DNA from: Desulfuromonas versatilis
GTDB lineage: Bacteria > Desulfobacterota > Desulfuromonadia > Desulfuromonadales > NIT-T3
Direction: 5' to 3'
Assembly: GCF_019704135.1 (NCBI RefSeq)
Contig: NZ_AP024355.1
Location: 2,040,001-2,104,000, forward strand
Length of the DNA stretch: 64,000 nt
Part shown: positions 18,179 to 28,706 of the stretch, one piece after another
Layout of the letters: the number at the start of each line of letters is the position of its first letter
How positions within the stretch are numbered: position 1 is the first letter of the stretch
The notes under the pieces: generated by a model
Told to the model about the DNA's origin: nothing
Seen by the model: only the letters and a program-made list of their open reading frames with translations
Database searches by the model: none
Position numbers and translations under genes: made by a program

Positions 18179-18535
18179 ATGACGCGCATCGAAAAAATCT
18201 TGATTGTTCTGCTGATTCTGGTTTTTGGCCTGGTCCCGGTAGCCCTGGCCAAGGGCGGCGGGTCCGGCCACGGCGGGGGCCATTCGGGCCGGGGCGGAGG
18301 GGACGACCATGGCCGGCACCGCTCGGGGCACCACGGCGAGTTCGAGGTTGAACACCACGGCCGCCATGGCGGCATCTCGCTGGACGATCGTGGCCGTCAC
18401 CACCACGGCAACCTGCTCTTCGATCATCACCATGGCGATGGCGATCACGGCCATCATCACCTGGAGATGGAATTTGAGGACCATGGGCGGCATGGGGTGG
18501 GGGAGGTGGAGATTCATCGCAGCAGCGGGCATTGA
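18179..18535 (+). CDS. Small exported His/Gly-rich protein 2
   Basis: 118 residues: a signal peptide (ILIVLLILVFGLVPVALA) followed by an almost entirely Gly/His/Asp/Arg mature part with clusters such as HHHGNLLFDHHHGDGDHGHHH. GGAGAG lies before ATG 18179. No domain is recognised. Composition suggests divalent metal binding or buffering in the periplasm, but this is inference. It is the second of three such genes in this stretch. Confidence 0.65.
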   Translation: MTRIEKILIVLLILVFGLVPVALAKGGGSGHGGGHSGRGGGDDHGRHRSGHHGEFEVEHHGRHGGISLDDRGRHHHGNLLFDHHHGDGDHGHHHLEMEFEDHGRHGVGEVEIHRSSGH

Positions 18536-18545
18536 TCGCCACCTC

Positions 18546-18601
18546 GAAGATTGAAAGTTGAACCTGGGGCCTTGAACCTCGAAGTTCGAACTTCGAACGT
18601 C
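18546..18601. repeat. Eight degenerate 7-base repeats, unit GAANNTN
   Basis: Consecutive heptamers read GAAGATT, GAAAGTT, GAACCTG, GGGCCTT, GAACCTC, GAAGTTC, GAACTTC, GAACGTC. The 7-base phase holds over 56 bases although the sequence varies. Confidence 0.7.
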
Positions 18602-18628
18602 AAAACCGCCGGTTCCGTCCGGCATCCG

Positions 18629-18660
18629 GGTTACTGCTTTGCTGGTCCAAAGAAGTAACC
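18629..18660. repeat. Palindromic element GGTTACT..AGTAACC (dispersed repeat)
   Basis: GGTTACTGCTTTG (18629-18641) pairs with CAAAGAAGTAACC (18648-18660) with a single mismatch and loop CTGGTC. Its core CTTTGCTGGTCCAAAG resembles the core of the 30948-30975 palindrome (CTTTGCTCGCCCAAAG). Confidence 0.6.
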
Positions 18661-18835
18661 AAGAAAGGACCTCGCCTGGCGGCGGGCACTTCTGCCGCGT
18701 GCGGGCGGAGCTGTTGCCACCGGTGCTGCGGAAGAGTTCCCTTTCGTCTTCGTTGGTCCCACTTTTCAGCCAGGGTGGGGCGCCGACGATCTACGGGGCT
18801 GTTGCAAACCACGGTGCTGCCAAAAGAAAATAAAT

Positions 18836-18905
18836 CCCACTGCCCACTGCCCACTGCCCACTGCCCACTGCCCACTGCCCACTGCCCACTGCCCACTGCC
18901 CACTG
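18836..18905. repeat. Exact 7-base tandem array, (CCCACTG) x10
   Basis: Ten perfect head-to-tail copies of CCCACTG, followed by CCC. It ends about 100 bases before the nfeD start. The exactness suggests a recently expanded, slippage-prone array. Confidence 0.95.
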
Positions 18906-19001
18906 CCCGCCATAATATTGCATTTCCCAAGTGCATCCCGCACCGCAAAATGTTATCTTAGTGCGCGAAATCCTTGTCGAATCGTAACAAAGGGAGGGAC
19001 A

Positions 19002-19460
19002 ATGGAGATCCAGCTCCTCTGGTGGCACTGGATGGTCTTGGGCATGCTGCTGATGCTGGCCGAGATTTTCGTGCCTAGCTTCACCATCTTCTGGTTCGGC
19101 CTGGCCGGACTGGTGGTGGCTGTCCTGCTTTGGTTGGCGCCCGAGCTGGCCATCAGCTGGCAGGTAGTTATCTGGGCGCTGGCGAGTATCGGGTTCACCA
19201 TCGCCTGGTTCCGCTTCTTCAAGCCGACCATGACCGACCGCACCAAGGCGGGGCTTTCCCGGGAGGCGGTGGTCGGTGAAATCGGCCAGGTGATCCGCGA
19301 CCCCCAGGACGGGCGCCGCGGGGTGGTGCGCTTTTCCCTGCCGCTGCTCGGCGACGACGAATGGGAGTTCGTCACCACCGAAGAACTCAAGGTCGGGGAC
19401 CGGGTGGTCGTGGTGGACGTCTCGGGAAACACCCTGGTGGTGGCCAAAAAAGGCAACTGA
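19002..19460 (+). CDS. NfeD-family membrane protein
   Basis: 152 residues: two or three N-terminal membrane segments (WMVLGMLLMLAEIFVPSFTIFW, LVVAVLLWLAPEL, WQVVIWALASIGFTIAWF) and a C-terminal OB-fold domain (GEIGQVIRDPQDGRRGVVRF ... KVGDRVVVVDVSGNTLVV). This is the short NfeD form without the protease part. GGAGGG precedes ATG 19002. It pairs with the SPFH protein 27 bases downstream, a widely conserved partnership thought to act in membrane quality control. Confidence 0.87.
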   Translation: MEIQLLWWHWMVLGMLLMLAEIFVPSFTIFWFGLAGLVVAVLLWLAPELAISWQVVIWALASIGFTIAWFRFFKPTMTDRTKAGLSREAVVGEIGQVIRDPQDGRRGVVRFSLPLLGDDEWEFVTTEELKVGDRVVVVDVSGNTLVVAKKGN

Positions 19461-19487
19461 GTCTCAACTGTTTTCGGAGGGTTTATC

Positions 19488-20342
19488 ATGGAAGGTCTTA
19501 TTATTGCGGTCATTTTCGCCATTCTGGTGCTGGTCACCATCTCCCTCGGCGTGCGCCTGGTTCCCCAGGGGTACAAGTACGTCGTCCAGCGTCTCGGCAA
19601 ATACCACAAAACCCTTGGCCCGGGGCTCAATATCATCATCCCCTATGTCGACACCGTTGCCTACAAGGTGACCACCAAGGATATTGTGCTCGACATCCCC
19701 AGCCAGGATGTCATCACCAAGGACAACGTGGTGATCATCGCCAACGCGGTGGCCTACATCAATATCGTCACCCCGGAAAAGGCGGTCTACGGCGTCGAAA
19801 ATTACACCCTGGCCATCCAGACCCTGGTGCAGACCTCGCTGCGCTCCATCGTCGGCGAGATGGAACTCGATGACGCGCTCTCCAGCCGCGACCAGATCAA
19901 GGCCAAGCTCAAGGCAAGCATCTCCGACGACATCGCCGACTGGGGGATCACCCTTAAGACCGTGGAGATCCAGGACATCAACCCCAGCCCCACCATGCAG
20001 AAGGCGATGGAGGAGCAGGCCGCCGCCGAGCGTTTGCGGCGCGCAACTGTCACCAAGGCCGACGGCGAGAAGCAGGCTGCGATCCTCCAGGCCGAGGGGC
20101 GCTTCGAGGCCTCCAAGCGCGACGCCCAAGCCAAGATCGTGCTGGCCCAGGCCAGCCAGCAGGCCATCGAAAAGGTAGCCCAGGCGATTCAGGAAAAGGA
20201 GCTGCCGGTGGTCTATCTGCTCGGGGAGAAATATATCGAAGCGGTCAAAGGGCTCTCCGAAAGCCCCAACGGCAAGACCATCCTGCTGCCCGCCGACATC
20301 CCCGCCGCGGTGCGAGGCATCATGGGGGCCATGGGGAAATAA
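19488..20342 (+). CDS. SPFH/stomatin-family membrane protein (QmcA-like)
   Basis: 284 residues. An N-terminal membrane anchor (GLIIAVIFAILVLVTISLGVRLV) is followed by the SPFH/band-7 domain (VPQGYKYVVQRLGKYHKTLGPGLN, then QDVITKDNVVIIANAVAYINI and QTSLRSIVGEMELDDALSSRDQI). A C-terminal Ala/Glu-rich coiled coil (AAAERLRRATVTKADGEKQA) mediates oligomers. It forms large membrane-bound assemblies and may modulate proteases. It sits in an operon with nfeD. Confidence 0.92.
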   Translation: MEGLIIAVIFAILVLVTISLGVRLVPQGYKYVVQRLGKYHKTLGPGLNIIIPYVDTVAYKVTTKDIVLDIPSQDVITKDNVVIIANAVAYINIVTPEKAVYGVENYTLAIQTLVQTSLRSIVGEMELDDALSSRDQIKAKLKASISDDIADWGITLKTVEIQDINPSPTMQKAMEEQAAAERLRRATVTKADGEKQAAILQAEGRFEASKRDAQAKIVLAQASQQAIEKVAQAIQEKELPVVYLLGEKYIEAVKGLSESPNGKTILLPADIPAAVRGIMGAMGK

Positions 20343-20358
20343 CCCGCGGAGGCAATAA

Positions 20359-20667
20359 ATGCAGGCCAAGGTTCTCGCAAAACAGTTGAAGGCCGGCAAG
20401 GCGCCTTGCATCGTCGATGTGCGCAGCGGTTTCGAATTCAGGTCGGGCCACATCCCCGGGGCGGTGCACGCACCGGCCCTGAAGATCCTGCTGCGGATGG
20501 CGAATCTGCCCCGGGACAAGGAGGCTCTGCTGGTGGTGACCTGCGAGCACGGTCCCCGCGCCCAGCTGGCCAAATCCCTGCTCGGCCTGGCAGGCTACCG
20601 CAACATCGAGCTTCTCGAGGGGCACATGGCGGGCTGGCGTCGCGCCGGGCTGCCGGTGGAAAAATAA
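20359..20667 (+). CDS. Single-domain rhodanese-like sulfurtransferase
   Basis: 102 residues with the rhodanese features CIVDVRSGFEFRSGHIPGAVH near the N-terminus, an active-site loop VTCEHGPRAQLA with the catalytic Cys in CEHGPR, and EGHMAGWRRAGLPV at the end. It is cytoplasmic with no signal. It lies 16 bases after the SPFH gene and 37 bases before the BI-1 gene, so it is part of the same unit. Sulfur donor and acceptor unknown. Confidence 0.88.
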   Translation: MQAKVLAKQLKAGKAPCIVDVRSGFEFRSGHIPGAVHAPALKILLRMANLPRDKEALLVVTCEHGPRAQLAKSLLGLAGYRNIELLEGHMAGWRRAGLPVEK

Positions 20668-20704
20668 CCCGTCCGACATCAATTCTATCCGCAAGGAGGA
20701 GGCA

Positions 20705-21433
20705 ATGCGCACCACCAACCCCGTCCTGAAAGAAAAAGTCTTCAGCCAGTCTCTGCCAGGGGTCGAGACCATGACCCTGCAGGGGGCGGTGAACAAGACC
20801 GTGGCCCTGCTGGCCCTGATCGTGATCGGCGCCGCCTGGACCTGGAACCTGCTCTACAACCAAGGTCCCCAGGCGGTCATGCCCTGGATGATGACCGGGC
20901 TGATCGGCGGGGCCGTCGTCGCCCTGGTCACGATCTTCAAAGCCAACTGGGCGCCGGCCCTGGCGCCCGCCTATGCGGTGCTGGAAGGACTGGCCCTGGG
21001 GGGAATCTCCGGCTTCTTCGAGGCGCGTTTCCCAGGAATCGTTCTGCAGGCCGTGGCTTTGACCTTCGGGGTGGCCTTTTGTCTGCTGATGGCCTACAAG
21101 TCGCGCTTGATTCAGGCGACCCAGAACTTCCGCCTCGGCATCGTCGCCGCCACCGGCGGGATTTTCGTGGTCTACCTGGCCGGGTGGATCGGCTCCTTCT
21201 TCGGGTGGCAGATCCCCTATATCCACGAATCGGGCGTGGTCGGCATCGGCTTCAGCCTGTTCGTGGTAGTGATCGCGGCCCTCAACCTGGTGCTCGATTT
21301 CGACTTTATCGAGCGGGGTGACGGCGTGGCGCCGAAATACATGGAGTGGTACGCGGCCTTCGGCCTGGTGGTGACCCTGGTCTGGCTTTACCTGGAGCTT
21401 CTGCGCCTGCTTTCGAAACTGCGTTCCCGCTGA
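20705..21433 (+). CDS. Bax inhibitor-1/YccA-family membrane protein
   Basis: 242 residues with about seven membrane segments (VALLALIVIGAAWTW, AVMPWMMTGLIGGAVVALVTI and so on) and the family segment YAVLEGLALGGISGFFEARFPGIVLQAV; it ends ALNLVLDFDFIERG and a final helix. YccA-type proteins bind and inhibit the FtsH protease in E. coli. With NfeD and SPFH upstream, a membrane-protein quality-control unit is a reasonable inference. AGGAGGAG precedes ATG 20705. A terminator follows. Confidence 0.9.
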   Translation: MRTTNPVLKEKVFSQSLPGVETMTLQGAVNKTVALLALIVIGAAWTWNLLYNQGPQAVMPWMMTGLIGGAVVALVTIFKANWAPALAPAYAVLEGLALGGISGFFEARFPGIVLQAVALTFGVAFCLLMAYKSRLIQATQNFRLGIVAATGGIFVVYLAGWIGSFFGWQIPYIHESGVVGIGFSLFVVVIAALNLVLDFDFIERGDGVAPKYMEWYAAFGLVVTLVWLYLELLRLLSKLRSR

Positions 21434-21457
21434 ATCATCGATTCCAAGCCATTTCCG

Positions 21458-21498
21458 CCCGGTGTGGCCTGCCGACCAGAAGGCTGCACCGGGCTTTT
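21458..21498 (+). terminator. Terminator of the nfeD-BI-1 operon
   Basis: CCCGGTGTGGCCT (21458-21470) pairs along all 13 positions (two G-U pairs) with AGGCTGCACCGGG (21481-21493), followed by CTTTT. Confidence 0.7.
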
Positions 21499-21655
21499 CC
21501 CCATTTTTCACGTCCCGCCCCGTCGCCCCGCTATCCCATCCGCGAATCTTCCTCCCGTGAATAATTTCAAAGTATTGAGGCATTTTCCCCTTGACGGGGC
21601 GATCTTCGATTAATACGCTCAAACCTTTCCGCCTTCAGTACAGTCTGCATTTTAA

Positions 21656-23506
<1,851 letters not shown>

Positions 23507-23690
23507 ATAGCCGGGTTCGGCGGATATTCTGGCTGAGGACCATTTGTAGAGGAGCAGATCGGGGCCAAATTACAAAACTTTACCTAGGTTGCCCGAGTCT
23601 TTACACACCAGCGGGGGGCGTGCGTCCTAAAGTGGAAGCAAGGGAGTCTGTATCAGGACAGGCTCCAATTCCTGGGAAAGGAGTATGAGT

Positions 23691-24131
23691 ATGAAATACG
23701 CTGCTTCTTATCCGGCCCACTCGCTGGGAAAGTTTTTTCTTCCCCTGGTAATGTTGTTAATCTGCGGAGTTCTGCTGTTGGCGGCGCCGGTCTCCGCCGG
23801 CCAGGTTCGCCTTGGCTTCGGGTATATCGACTCCCCGGAGGTGCTCGATTCGCGGTATCTTGCTGCTGATGCCTTGTCGCTGTTTTGGCTCTCCGGGCGT
23901 CACTGGAGCGGGCACTCGGGGTATTGCGACAGGCGCAAGGGGCATTTCTACAGGCATTTTGGCCATTACGGAAGGGGACATGACCACCTCCACAGGCATC
24001 ACGGCAGGCACTTCGGCACTTTCGACCGCCATTTCGACAAACTGGAGCGCCATTACAGGAGCCATGACCGTTATTTTCATGGTCACAGGCAGTTCCATGA
24101 CGGTCCCGGCCGCCGCTTCCGGCACAGATGA
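23691..24131 (+). CDS. Small exported His-rich protein 3
   Basis: 146 residues. A signal peptide (FFLPLVMLLICGVLLLAAPVSA) is followed by a short region (GQVRLGFGYIDSPEVLDSRY) and then about 75 residues dominated by His, Arg, Tyr, Phe and Gly (HFYRHFGHYGRGHDHLHRHH and similar). AAGGAG (23678-23683) lies one base before ATG 23685 but seven before ATG 23691, so 23691 is chosen. No domain recognised. It is the third His-rich secreted protein in 8 kb. Confidence 0.65.
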   Translation: MKYAASYPAHSLGKFFLPLVMLLICGVLLLAAPVSAGQVRLGFGYIDSPEVLDSRYLAADALSLFWLSGRHWSGHSGYCDRRKGHFYRHFGHYGRGHDHLHRHHGRHFGTFDRHFDKLERHYRSHDRYFHGHRQFHDGPGRRFRHR

Positions 24132-24336
24132 GCACCATAGGTACAATTGGCAACAGTCCAGGGACCCTTTTCCCCCTGCGAATGATCGTTTTGTTCATTG
24201 ACATCCCCTGGGGAAACGGCTTAGCCTGAGTGATATTTATGGGATAGCATTGGTGTGGTAAAATACGGCTTTCGGGGTCCGAAGCCGTTTTCCTCTTTTT
24301 ATCCGGGAGAGATTCTCCCCATCGATCAACAAGGCC

Positions 24337-25467
24337 ATGACAAAACGCATACTGATTACCCTGTTAGGTCTCATCCTGCTGATTGCCGGCATCGCCGGCA
24401 TCAAAACCCTGCAGATTCGAAAAATGATCGCCCAGGGGAGCCAGTTCGTGCCGCCGCCGGAAATCGTGACCACGGCGGTTGCCGAAAAGGATTCCTGGGA
24501 ATCGCTGCTGACCGCCGTCGGCTCTCTGGAGGCGGTGCGCGGCGTCACGGTTTCCGCCGAACTCTCCGGCAAGGTGGTCGGTATCGAGTTCGAAGCGGGG
24601 AGCACGGTCCAGAAGGGGGATATCCTGCTGCGCCAGGACACCTCTTCGGAGAAAGCCCGCTTGCCCGGCGCCGAGGCCGCGGTCGCCCTGGCCAGGAGCA
24701 ATCTGGACCGGTATCGGGAACTGCTCCAGCAGAGGGTGATCTCCCAGGCCGAGTACGATTCGTTTTCCGCGACCTACAAGCAGGCGGTGGCCGAGGCGGA
24801 CAACATTCGCGCCACCATCGAGAAGAAAACCGTGCGTGCACCGTTCGGCGGCAGGCTGGGGATTCGTCTGGTCAACCTTGGGCAGATCCTTAACGAAGGG
24901 GAGGCCATCGTATCGCTGCAAGCGCCCGACCCGATCTATGCCAATTTCCTGCTCCCCCAGCAGGACCTGACGCAACTCGGGGTGGGGATGGCGGTTCGGG
25001 TCACCACCGACGCTTTGCCGGGAGAGACCATCGAAGGGACCATCACTGCAATCAACCCCGAAGTGGACGCCGCCACCCGCAACATCCGCCTGCAGGCCAC
25101 GGTTCCCAACCCCGGGGAAAAGCTGCGCCCGGGGATGTTCGCCAGCGTCGCCGTGGTGCGCCCGGTGCAGGATCCGGTGCTGACCATTCCGGCCACCGCC
25201 GTGCTCTATGCCCCGTACAGCGACTCGGTGTTCGTGGTCGAAGAGAAGCCTGCCGAGCAGGGGGCTGAAGCTGGGAAAGTTCTGCGCCAGCAGTTCGTGC
25301 GCCTGGGGCGCAAGCACGGGGATTTTGTCGCCGTGGCCTCAGGCCTGGAGGAAGGCGAAACGGTGGTGAGCACCGGCGTGTTCAAACTGCGCAACGGCCA
25401 GGCGGTGGTGGTGGACAACACTCTGTCCCCCGAGTTCAAGCTGGCGCCGACGGTGGAGAATAACTGA
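24337..25467 (+). CDS. RND efflux periplasmic adaptor (membrane fusion protein)
   Basis: 376 residues with an N-terminal membrane anchor or uncleaved signal (ILITLLGLILLIAGIAGIK). The lipoyl half-motifs (GTVSGEVVGIEFEAGSTVQKGDIL-type segment around residues 70-105 and TVRAPFGGRLGIRLVNLGQIL) flank a short alpha-hairpin, followed by beta-barrel and membrane-proximal domains. It links the inner-membrane pump to an outer-membrane channel. The RND pump follows after a 107-base spacer containing a nonamer repeat element. Confidence 0.92.
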   Translation: MTKRILITLLGLILLIAGIAGIKTLQIRKMIAQGSQFVPPPEIVTTAVAEKDSWESLLTAVGSLEAVRGVTVSAELSGKVVGIEFEAGSTVQKGDILLRQDTSSEKARLPGAEAAVALARSNLDRYRELLQQRVISQAEYDSFSATYKQAVAEADNIRATIEKKTVRAPFGGRLGIRLVNLGQILNEGEAIVSLQAPDPIYANFLLPQQDLTQLGVGMAVRVTTDALPGETIEGTITAINPEVDAATRNIRLQATVPNPGEKLRPGMFASVAVVRPVQDPVLTIPATAVLYAPYSDSVFVVEEKPAEQGAEAGKVLRQQFVRLGRKHGDFVAVASGLEEGETVVSTGVFKLRNGQAVVVDNTLSPEFKLAPTVENN

Positions 25468-25484
25468 ACCGATAATTGGGCTTC

Positions 25485-25545
25485 GGCCGCGTCTGATTCG
25501 ACCGATCGGACAGATCCGTCGGGTCCGACCCGGCCAGGCCTTAAT
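25485..25545. repeat. 9-base tandem array with inverted GGCCGCG-type borders (copy 1)
   Basis: Border GGCCGCG (25485-25491), then four nonamers TCTGATTCG, ACCGATCGG, ACAGATCCG, TCGGGTCCG, then ACCCGGCC (25528-25535) and AGGCCTTAAT. The second copy at 38385-38461 has the same borders, unit (WCNGATCNG) and CTTAAT end. It lies between the adaptor and pump genes of one operon. Confidence 0.75.
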
Positions 25546-25574
25546 GATCTTTTTTCAAACCAAACCTTAACTCT

Positions 25575-28500
25575 ATGAAATTCACCGATCTCTTCATCCG
25601 CCGCCCGGTTTTGTCGCTGGTGGTCAGCCTGGTGATCATCATCGCCGGACTGCAGGCGATCCGCTCGCTCAACGTGCGTCAGTACCCGCTGAGCGAGAAC
25701 GCCACGGTCACCGTCACCACCGTCTACGTGGGGGCCAGCGCCGACCTGGTGCGCGGCTTCATCACCACGCCCCTCGAGCGGGCCATCGCCGCGGCCGACG
25801 GCATCGACTATCTCCAGTCCGAGAGCAAGCTGGGGCTTTCGACCATCAAGGTGCGGCTCAAGCTCAACTACGATTCGACCAAGGCTCTGGCGGAGATCAG
25901 CTCCAAGGTGGACCAGGTGCGCAACGACCTGCCGCCCGAGGCCGAAGTCCCCATCATCAACATCGAGTCGGCCGACAGCCAGTTCGCCTCGGCCTACCTG
26001 AGCTTCACCTCCGATGTGCTGCTGCAGAACGAGATCACCGACTACCTGGTGCGTATCGTCCAGCCGCGCCTCTCGGCCATCGAGGGGGTGCAGCGGGCCG
26101 ACATCCTCGGCGCCCGCACCTTCGCCATGCGCATCTGGCTCAAGCCCGAGCGGATGGCCGCCTTCAACATCACCCCGGTGCAGGTGCGCCAGGCGCTGGC
26201 CGCCAACAACTTCCTCTCCGCCGTCGGCCAGACCAAGGGTTCGCTGGTCCAGGTCAACCTGACCGCCAACACCGACCTGCGCTCGGTGGAGGAGTTCAAG
26301 CGCCTGGTGGTGCGCGAGCAGGGCGGCGCCATCGTGCGCATCGAGGACATCGCCGAGGTGGTGCTGGGTGCCGAGGACTATGACGCCGAGGTGCGCTTCT
26401 CCGGGCAGACCGCGGTGTTCATGGGGATCTGGCCCCTGCCCAACGCCAACTCCCTCGACGTCATCAAGCGGGTGTCGGCGGAAATGGAAGCGATCCAGAA
26501 GGACCTGCCCAGCGGCATGCAGGCCCGGGTCGCCTACGACGCCACGGCCTACATCGACAGCGCCATCCACGAGGTGCTCAAGACCCTGGGCGACACGTTG
26601 CTGATCGTGGTGGTCATCATCTTCCTGTTTCTCGGCTCTTTCCGCTCGGTGCTGATCCCGGTGGTGGCCATCCCCATGTCGCTGATCGGCGCGGTGTTCC
26701 TGATGCAGGCCTTCGGCTTCACCATCAACCTGCTGACCCTGCTGGCCATCGTGCTCTCCGTCGGCCTGGTGGTCGACGACGCCATCGTCGTCGTGGAGAA
26801 CGTCGAGCGCCATCTGAGCCTCGGCGAATCGCCGCTCAACGCCGCGCTGCTCGGGGCCCGCGAACTGGTCGGGCCGATCATCGCCATGACCATCACCCTG
26901 GCGGCGGTCTACGCCCCCATCGGCCTGCAGGGCGGGCTGACCGGCTCCCTGTTCCGCGAGTTCGCCTTCACCCTGGCCGGGGCCGTCACCATCTCCGGGG
27001 TGGTGGCCCTGACCCTCTCGCCGATGATGTCGGCCAAGCTGCTCAAGCCCGGGATCGAGGAGCACGGCCTGGCTCTGCGCATCGCTAAGGGCTTCAAATG
27101 GTTCCGCGGGCTTTACGGGCGCATGCTCGATGTAACCCTCGGCACCCGCCCGGCGGTCTACCTGGTCTGGATCGTGATCAGCCTGCTCGCGGTCCCCATG
27201 TTCACCATGTCGCCGGTTGAACTCGCTCCCACCGAGGACCAGGGGGTCATCTTCGGCATCCTCGACGCCTCGGCCAACTCGACCCTGGATCAGACCAGCC
27301 GCTACGCGGCGGCGGCCAACGACGCCTTCATGGGCGTTCCCGAGACGGATTTCACCTTCCAGATCACTTTCCCGACCGGCGGCTTCGGCGGCATGGTGAC
27401 CAAACCCTGGGAGCAGCGCGAGCGCACCGTTTTCGAGATCATGCCGGAAGTGCAGCAGAAACTCATGGCCATTCCGGGGATCCGCATGTTCCCGGTGACG
27501 CCCCCGGCGCTGCCCGGCGGCGGCCAGTTCCCCGTGGAGTTCGTCATCGCCTCCACCGCCGAGCCCGAGCAGATCCTGCAGTTTGCCCAGCAGATCCAGC
27601 TCAAGGCCATGCAGAGCGGCATGTTCGCCTTCCCGCCGATCATCGACGTCAAGATCGACCAGCCCCAGTCCGAAATCGTCATCGACCGCGACAAGGTGGC
27701 CGACCTCGGGCTCAATCTCGAGCAGGTGGGCGCCGACATGGGCTCGATGCTGGGGGGCAATTTCGTCAACCGCTTCAACATCGCCGGGCGCAGCTACAAG
27801 GTCATCCCGCAAATCCAGCGGGTCGACCGGCTCAACCCCGAACAGCTGAAGAACATCTACGTCACCGGCCCCAGCGGTCAGCTGATCCCGCTGAGCACCA
27901 TCGCCACCATCGAAAGCACCACGGTCCCCCGTTCGCTGAACCGCTTCCAGCAGCTCAACGCCGTGATGATCAGCGGCGTGGCGGTGCGCCCCCTGCACGA
28001 AGCGCTCACCTACCTGGAGGACCAGGCGGCCAAGATCCTCCCCCAGGGCTACGTACTCGACTACACCGGGGAGTCGCGCCAACTGCGCACCGAGGGCAAC
28101 CGCTTTCTGCCGGCTTTCGGCCTGGCGGTGGTGCTGATCTTCCTGGTGCTGGCGGCCCAGTTCAACAGCTTTCGCGACCCCTTCGTCATCCTCGCCGGTT
28201 CGGTGCCGTTGGCCATGTTCGGCGCGCTGCTCTTCACCTTTCTCAAGATCCCCGATCCGAGCGTCGCCTTCTGGACCCACGGGTGGACCACCACCCTCAA
28301 CATCTATTCCCAGGTCGGACTGGTGACCCTGGTGGGGCTGGTCTCGAAAAACGGCATCCTTATCGTCGAGTTCGCCAACAAGTTGCAGGAACAGGGGCTG
28401 ACCAAGCGCCAGGCGGTGCACGAGGCGGCCCTGACCCGCCTGCGGCCGATTCTCATGACCAGCGCGGCGACCATCGCCGGGCACTTTCCGCTGACCCTGG

Positions 28501-28676
28501 TCACCGGCGCCGGCGCCGCGGCGCGTAATTCCATCGGTCTGGTGCTGGTCGGCGGCATGGCGGTCGGCACCCTGTTCACCCTGTTCATCATCCCGGCCAT
28601 CTACATGCTTATCGCCCGGGATCATTCGCGGGATCGCGTCGCGGAGGCCGAGTTGGCCGAGCCGCAGAAGGCTTGA
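25575..28676 (+). CDS. RND-family multidrug efflux pump, HAE1 type
   Basis: 1033 residues, the usual size, with 12 membrane helices and two large periplasmic loops. The N-terminus FIRRPVLSLVVSLVIIIAGL is the TM1 signature. TM4 has the proton-relay Asp pair in GLVVDDAIVVVENVE, and TM10 has the relay Lys in GLVSKNGILIVEFAN. It exchanges protons for hydrophobic drugs, solvents or other toxins. No regulator gene lies nearby, and the closest TolC homologue is at 6927. Confidence 0.95.
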   Translation: MKFTDLFIRRPVLSLVVSLVIIIAGLQAIRSLNVRQYPLSENATVTVTTVYVGASADLVRGFITTPLERAIAAADGIDYLQSESKLGLSTIKVRLKLNYDSTKALAEISSKVDQVRNDLPPEAEVPIINIESADSQFASAYLSFTSDVLLQNEITDYLVRIVQPRLSAIEGVQRADILGARTFAMRIWLKPERMAAFNITPVQVRQALAANNFLSAVGQTKGSLVQVNLTANTDLRSVEEFKRLVVREQGGAIVRIEDIAEVVLGAEDYDAEVRFSGQTAVFMGIWPLPNANSLDVIKRVSAEMEAIQKDLPSGMQARVAYDATAYIDSAIHEVLKTLGDTLLIVVVIIFLFLGSFRSVLIPVVAIPMSLIGAVFLMQAFGFTINLLTLLAIVLSVGLVVDDAIVVVENVERHLSLGESPLNAALLGARELVGPIIAMTITLAAVYAPIGLQGGLTGSLFREFAFTLAGAVTISGVVALTLSPMMSAKLLKPGIEEHGLALRIAKGFKWFRGLYGRMLDVTLGTRPAVYLVWIVISLLAVPMFTMSPVELAPTEDQGVIFGILDASANSTLDQTSRYAAAANDAFMGVPETDFTFQITFPTGGFGGMVTKPWEQRERTVFEIMPEVQQKLMAIPGIRMFPVTPPALPGGGQFPVEFVIASTAEPEQILQFAQQIQLKAMQSGMFAFPPIIDVKIDQPQSEIVIDRDKVADLGLNLEQVGADMGSMLGGNFVNRFNIAGRSYKVIPQIQRVDRLNPEQLKNIYVTGPSGQLIPLSTIATIESTTVPRSLNRFQQLNAVMISGVAVRPLHEALTYLEDQAAKILPQGYVLDYTGESRQLRTEGNRFLPAFGLAVVLIFLVLAAQFNSFRDPFVILAGSVPLAMFGALLFTFLKIPDPSVAFWTHGWTTTLNIYSQVGLVTLVGLVSKNGILIVEFANKLQEQGLTKRQAVHEAALTRLRPILMTSAATIAGHFPLTLVTGAGAAARNSIGLVLVGGMAVGTLFTLFIIPAIYMLIARDHSRDRVAEAELAEPQKA

Positions 28677-28706
28677 GCTTTTTATCCCCAGCCCAGGAGG
28701 ATGCCC

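Larger units (their letters stand above)
18536..19001. other. Repeat-rich spacer, no gene seen
   Basis: 466 bases between His-rich gene 2 and nfeD. It holds three different repeat structures, listed separately (18546-18601, 18629-18660, 18836-18905). The remaining ~170 bases (18661-18835) are GC-rich and show no supported coding frame. A minus-strand open frame here translates the CCCACTG array into a repeated peptide and is not credible. Confidence 0.6.

Noticed and set aside
18836-18905. CRISPR array
   Set aside because: The units are 7 bases, head to tail and without spacers; no cas genes are present.
18600-19028. Minus-strand frame encoding a repeated VGSGQWA peptide
   Set aside because: The repeat peptide is only the translation of the CCCACTG heptamer array, and the frame covers palindromes and the nfeD promoter region.
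24337-28676. Assigning a named pump such as MexAB or AcrAB
   Set aside because: The adaptor and pump are clearly RND type, but the sequence alone does not give substrate or a specific orthologue, and no regulator or TolC gene is adjacent.
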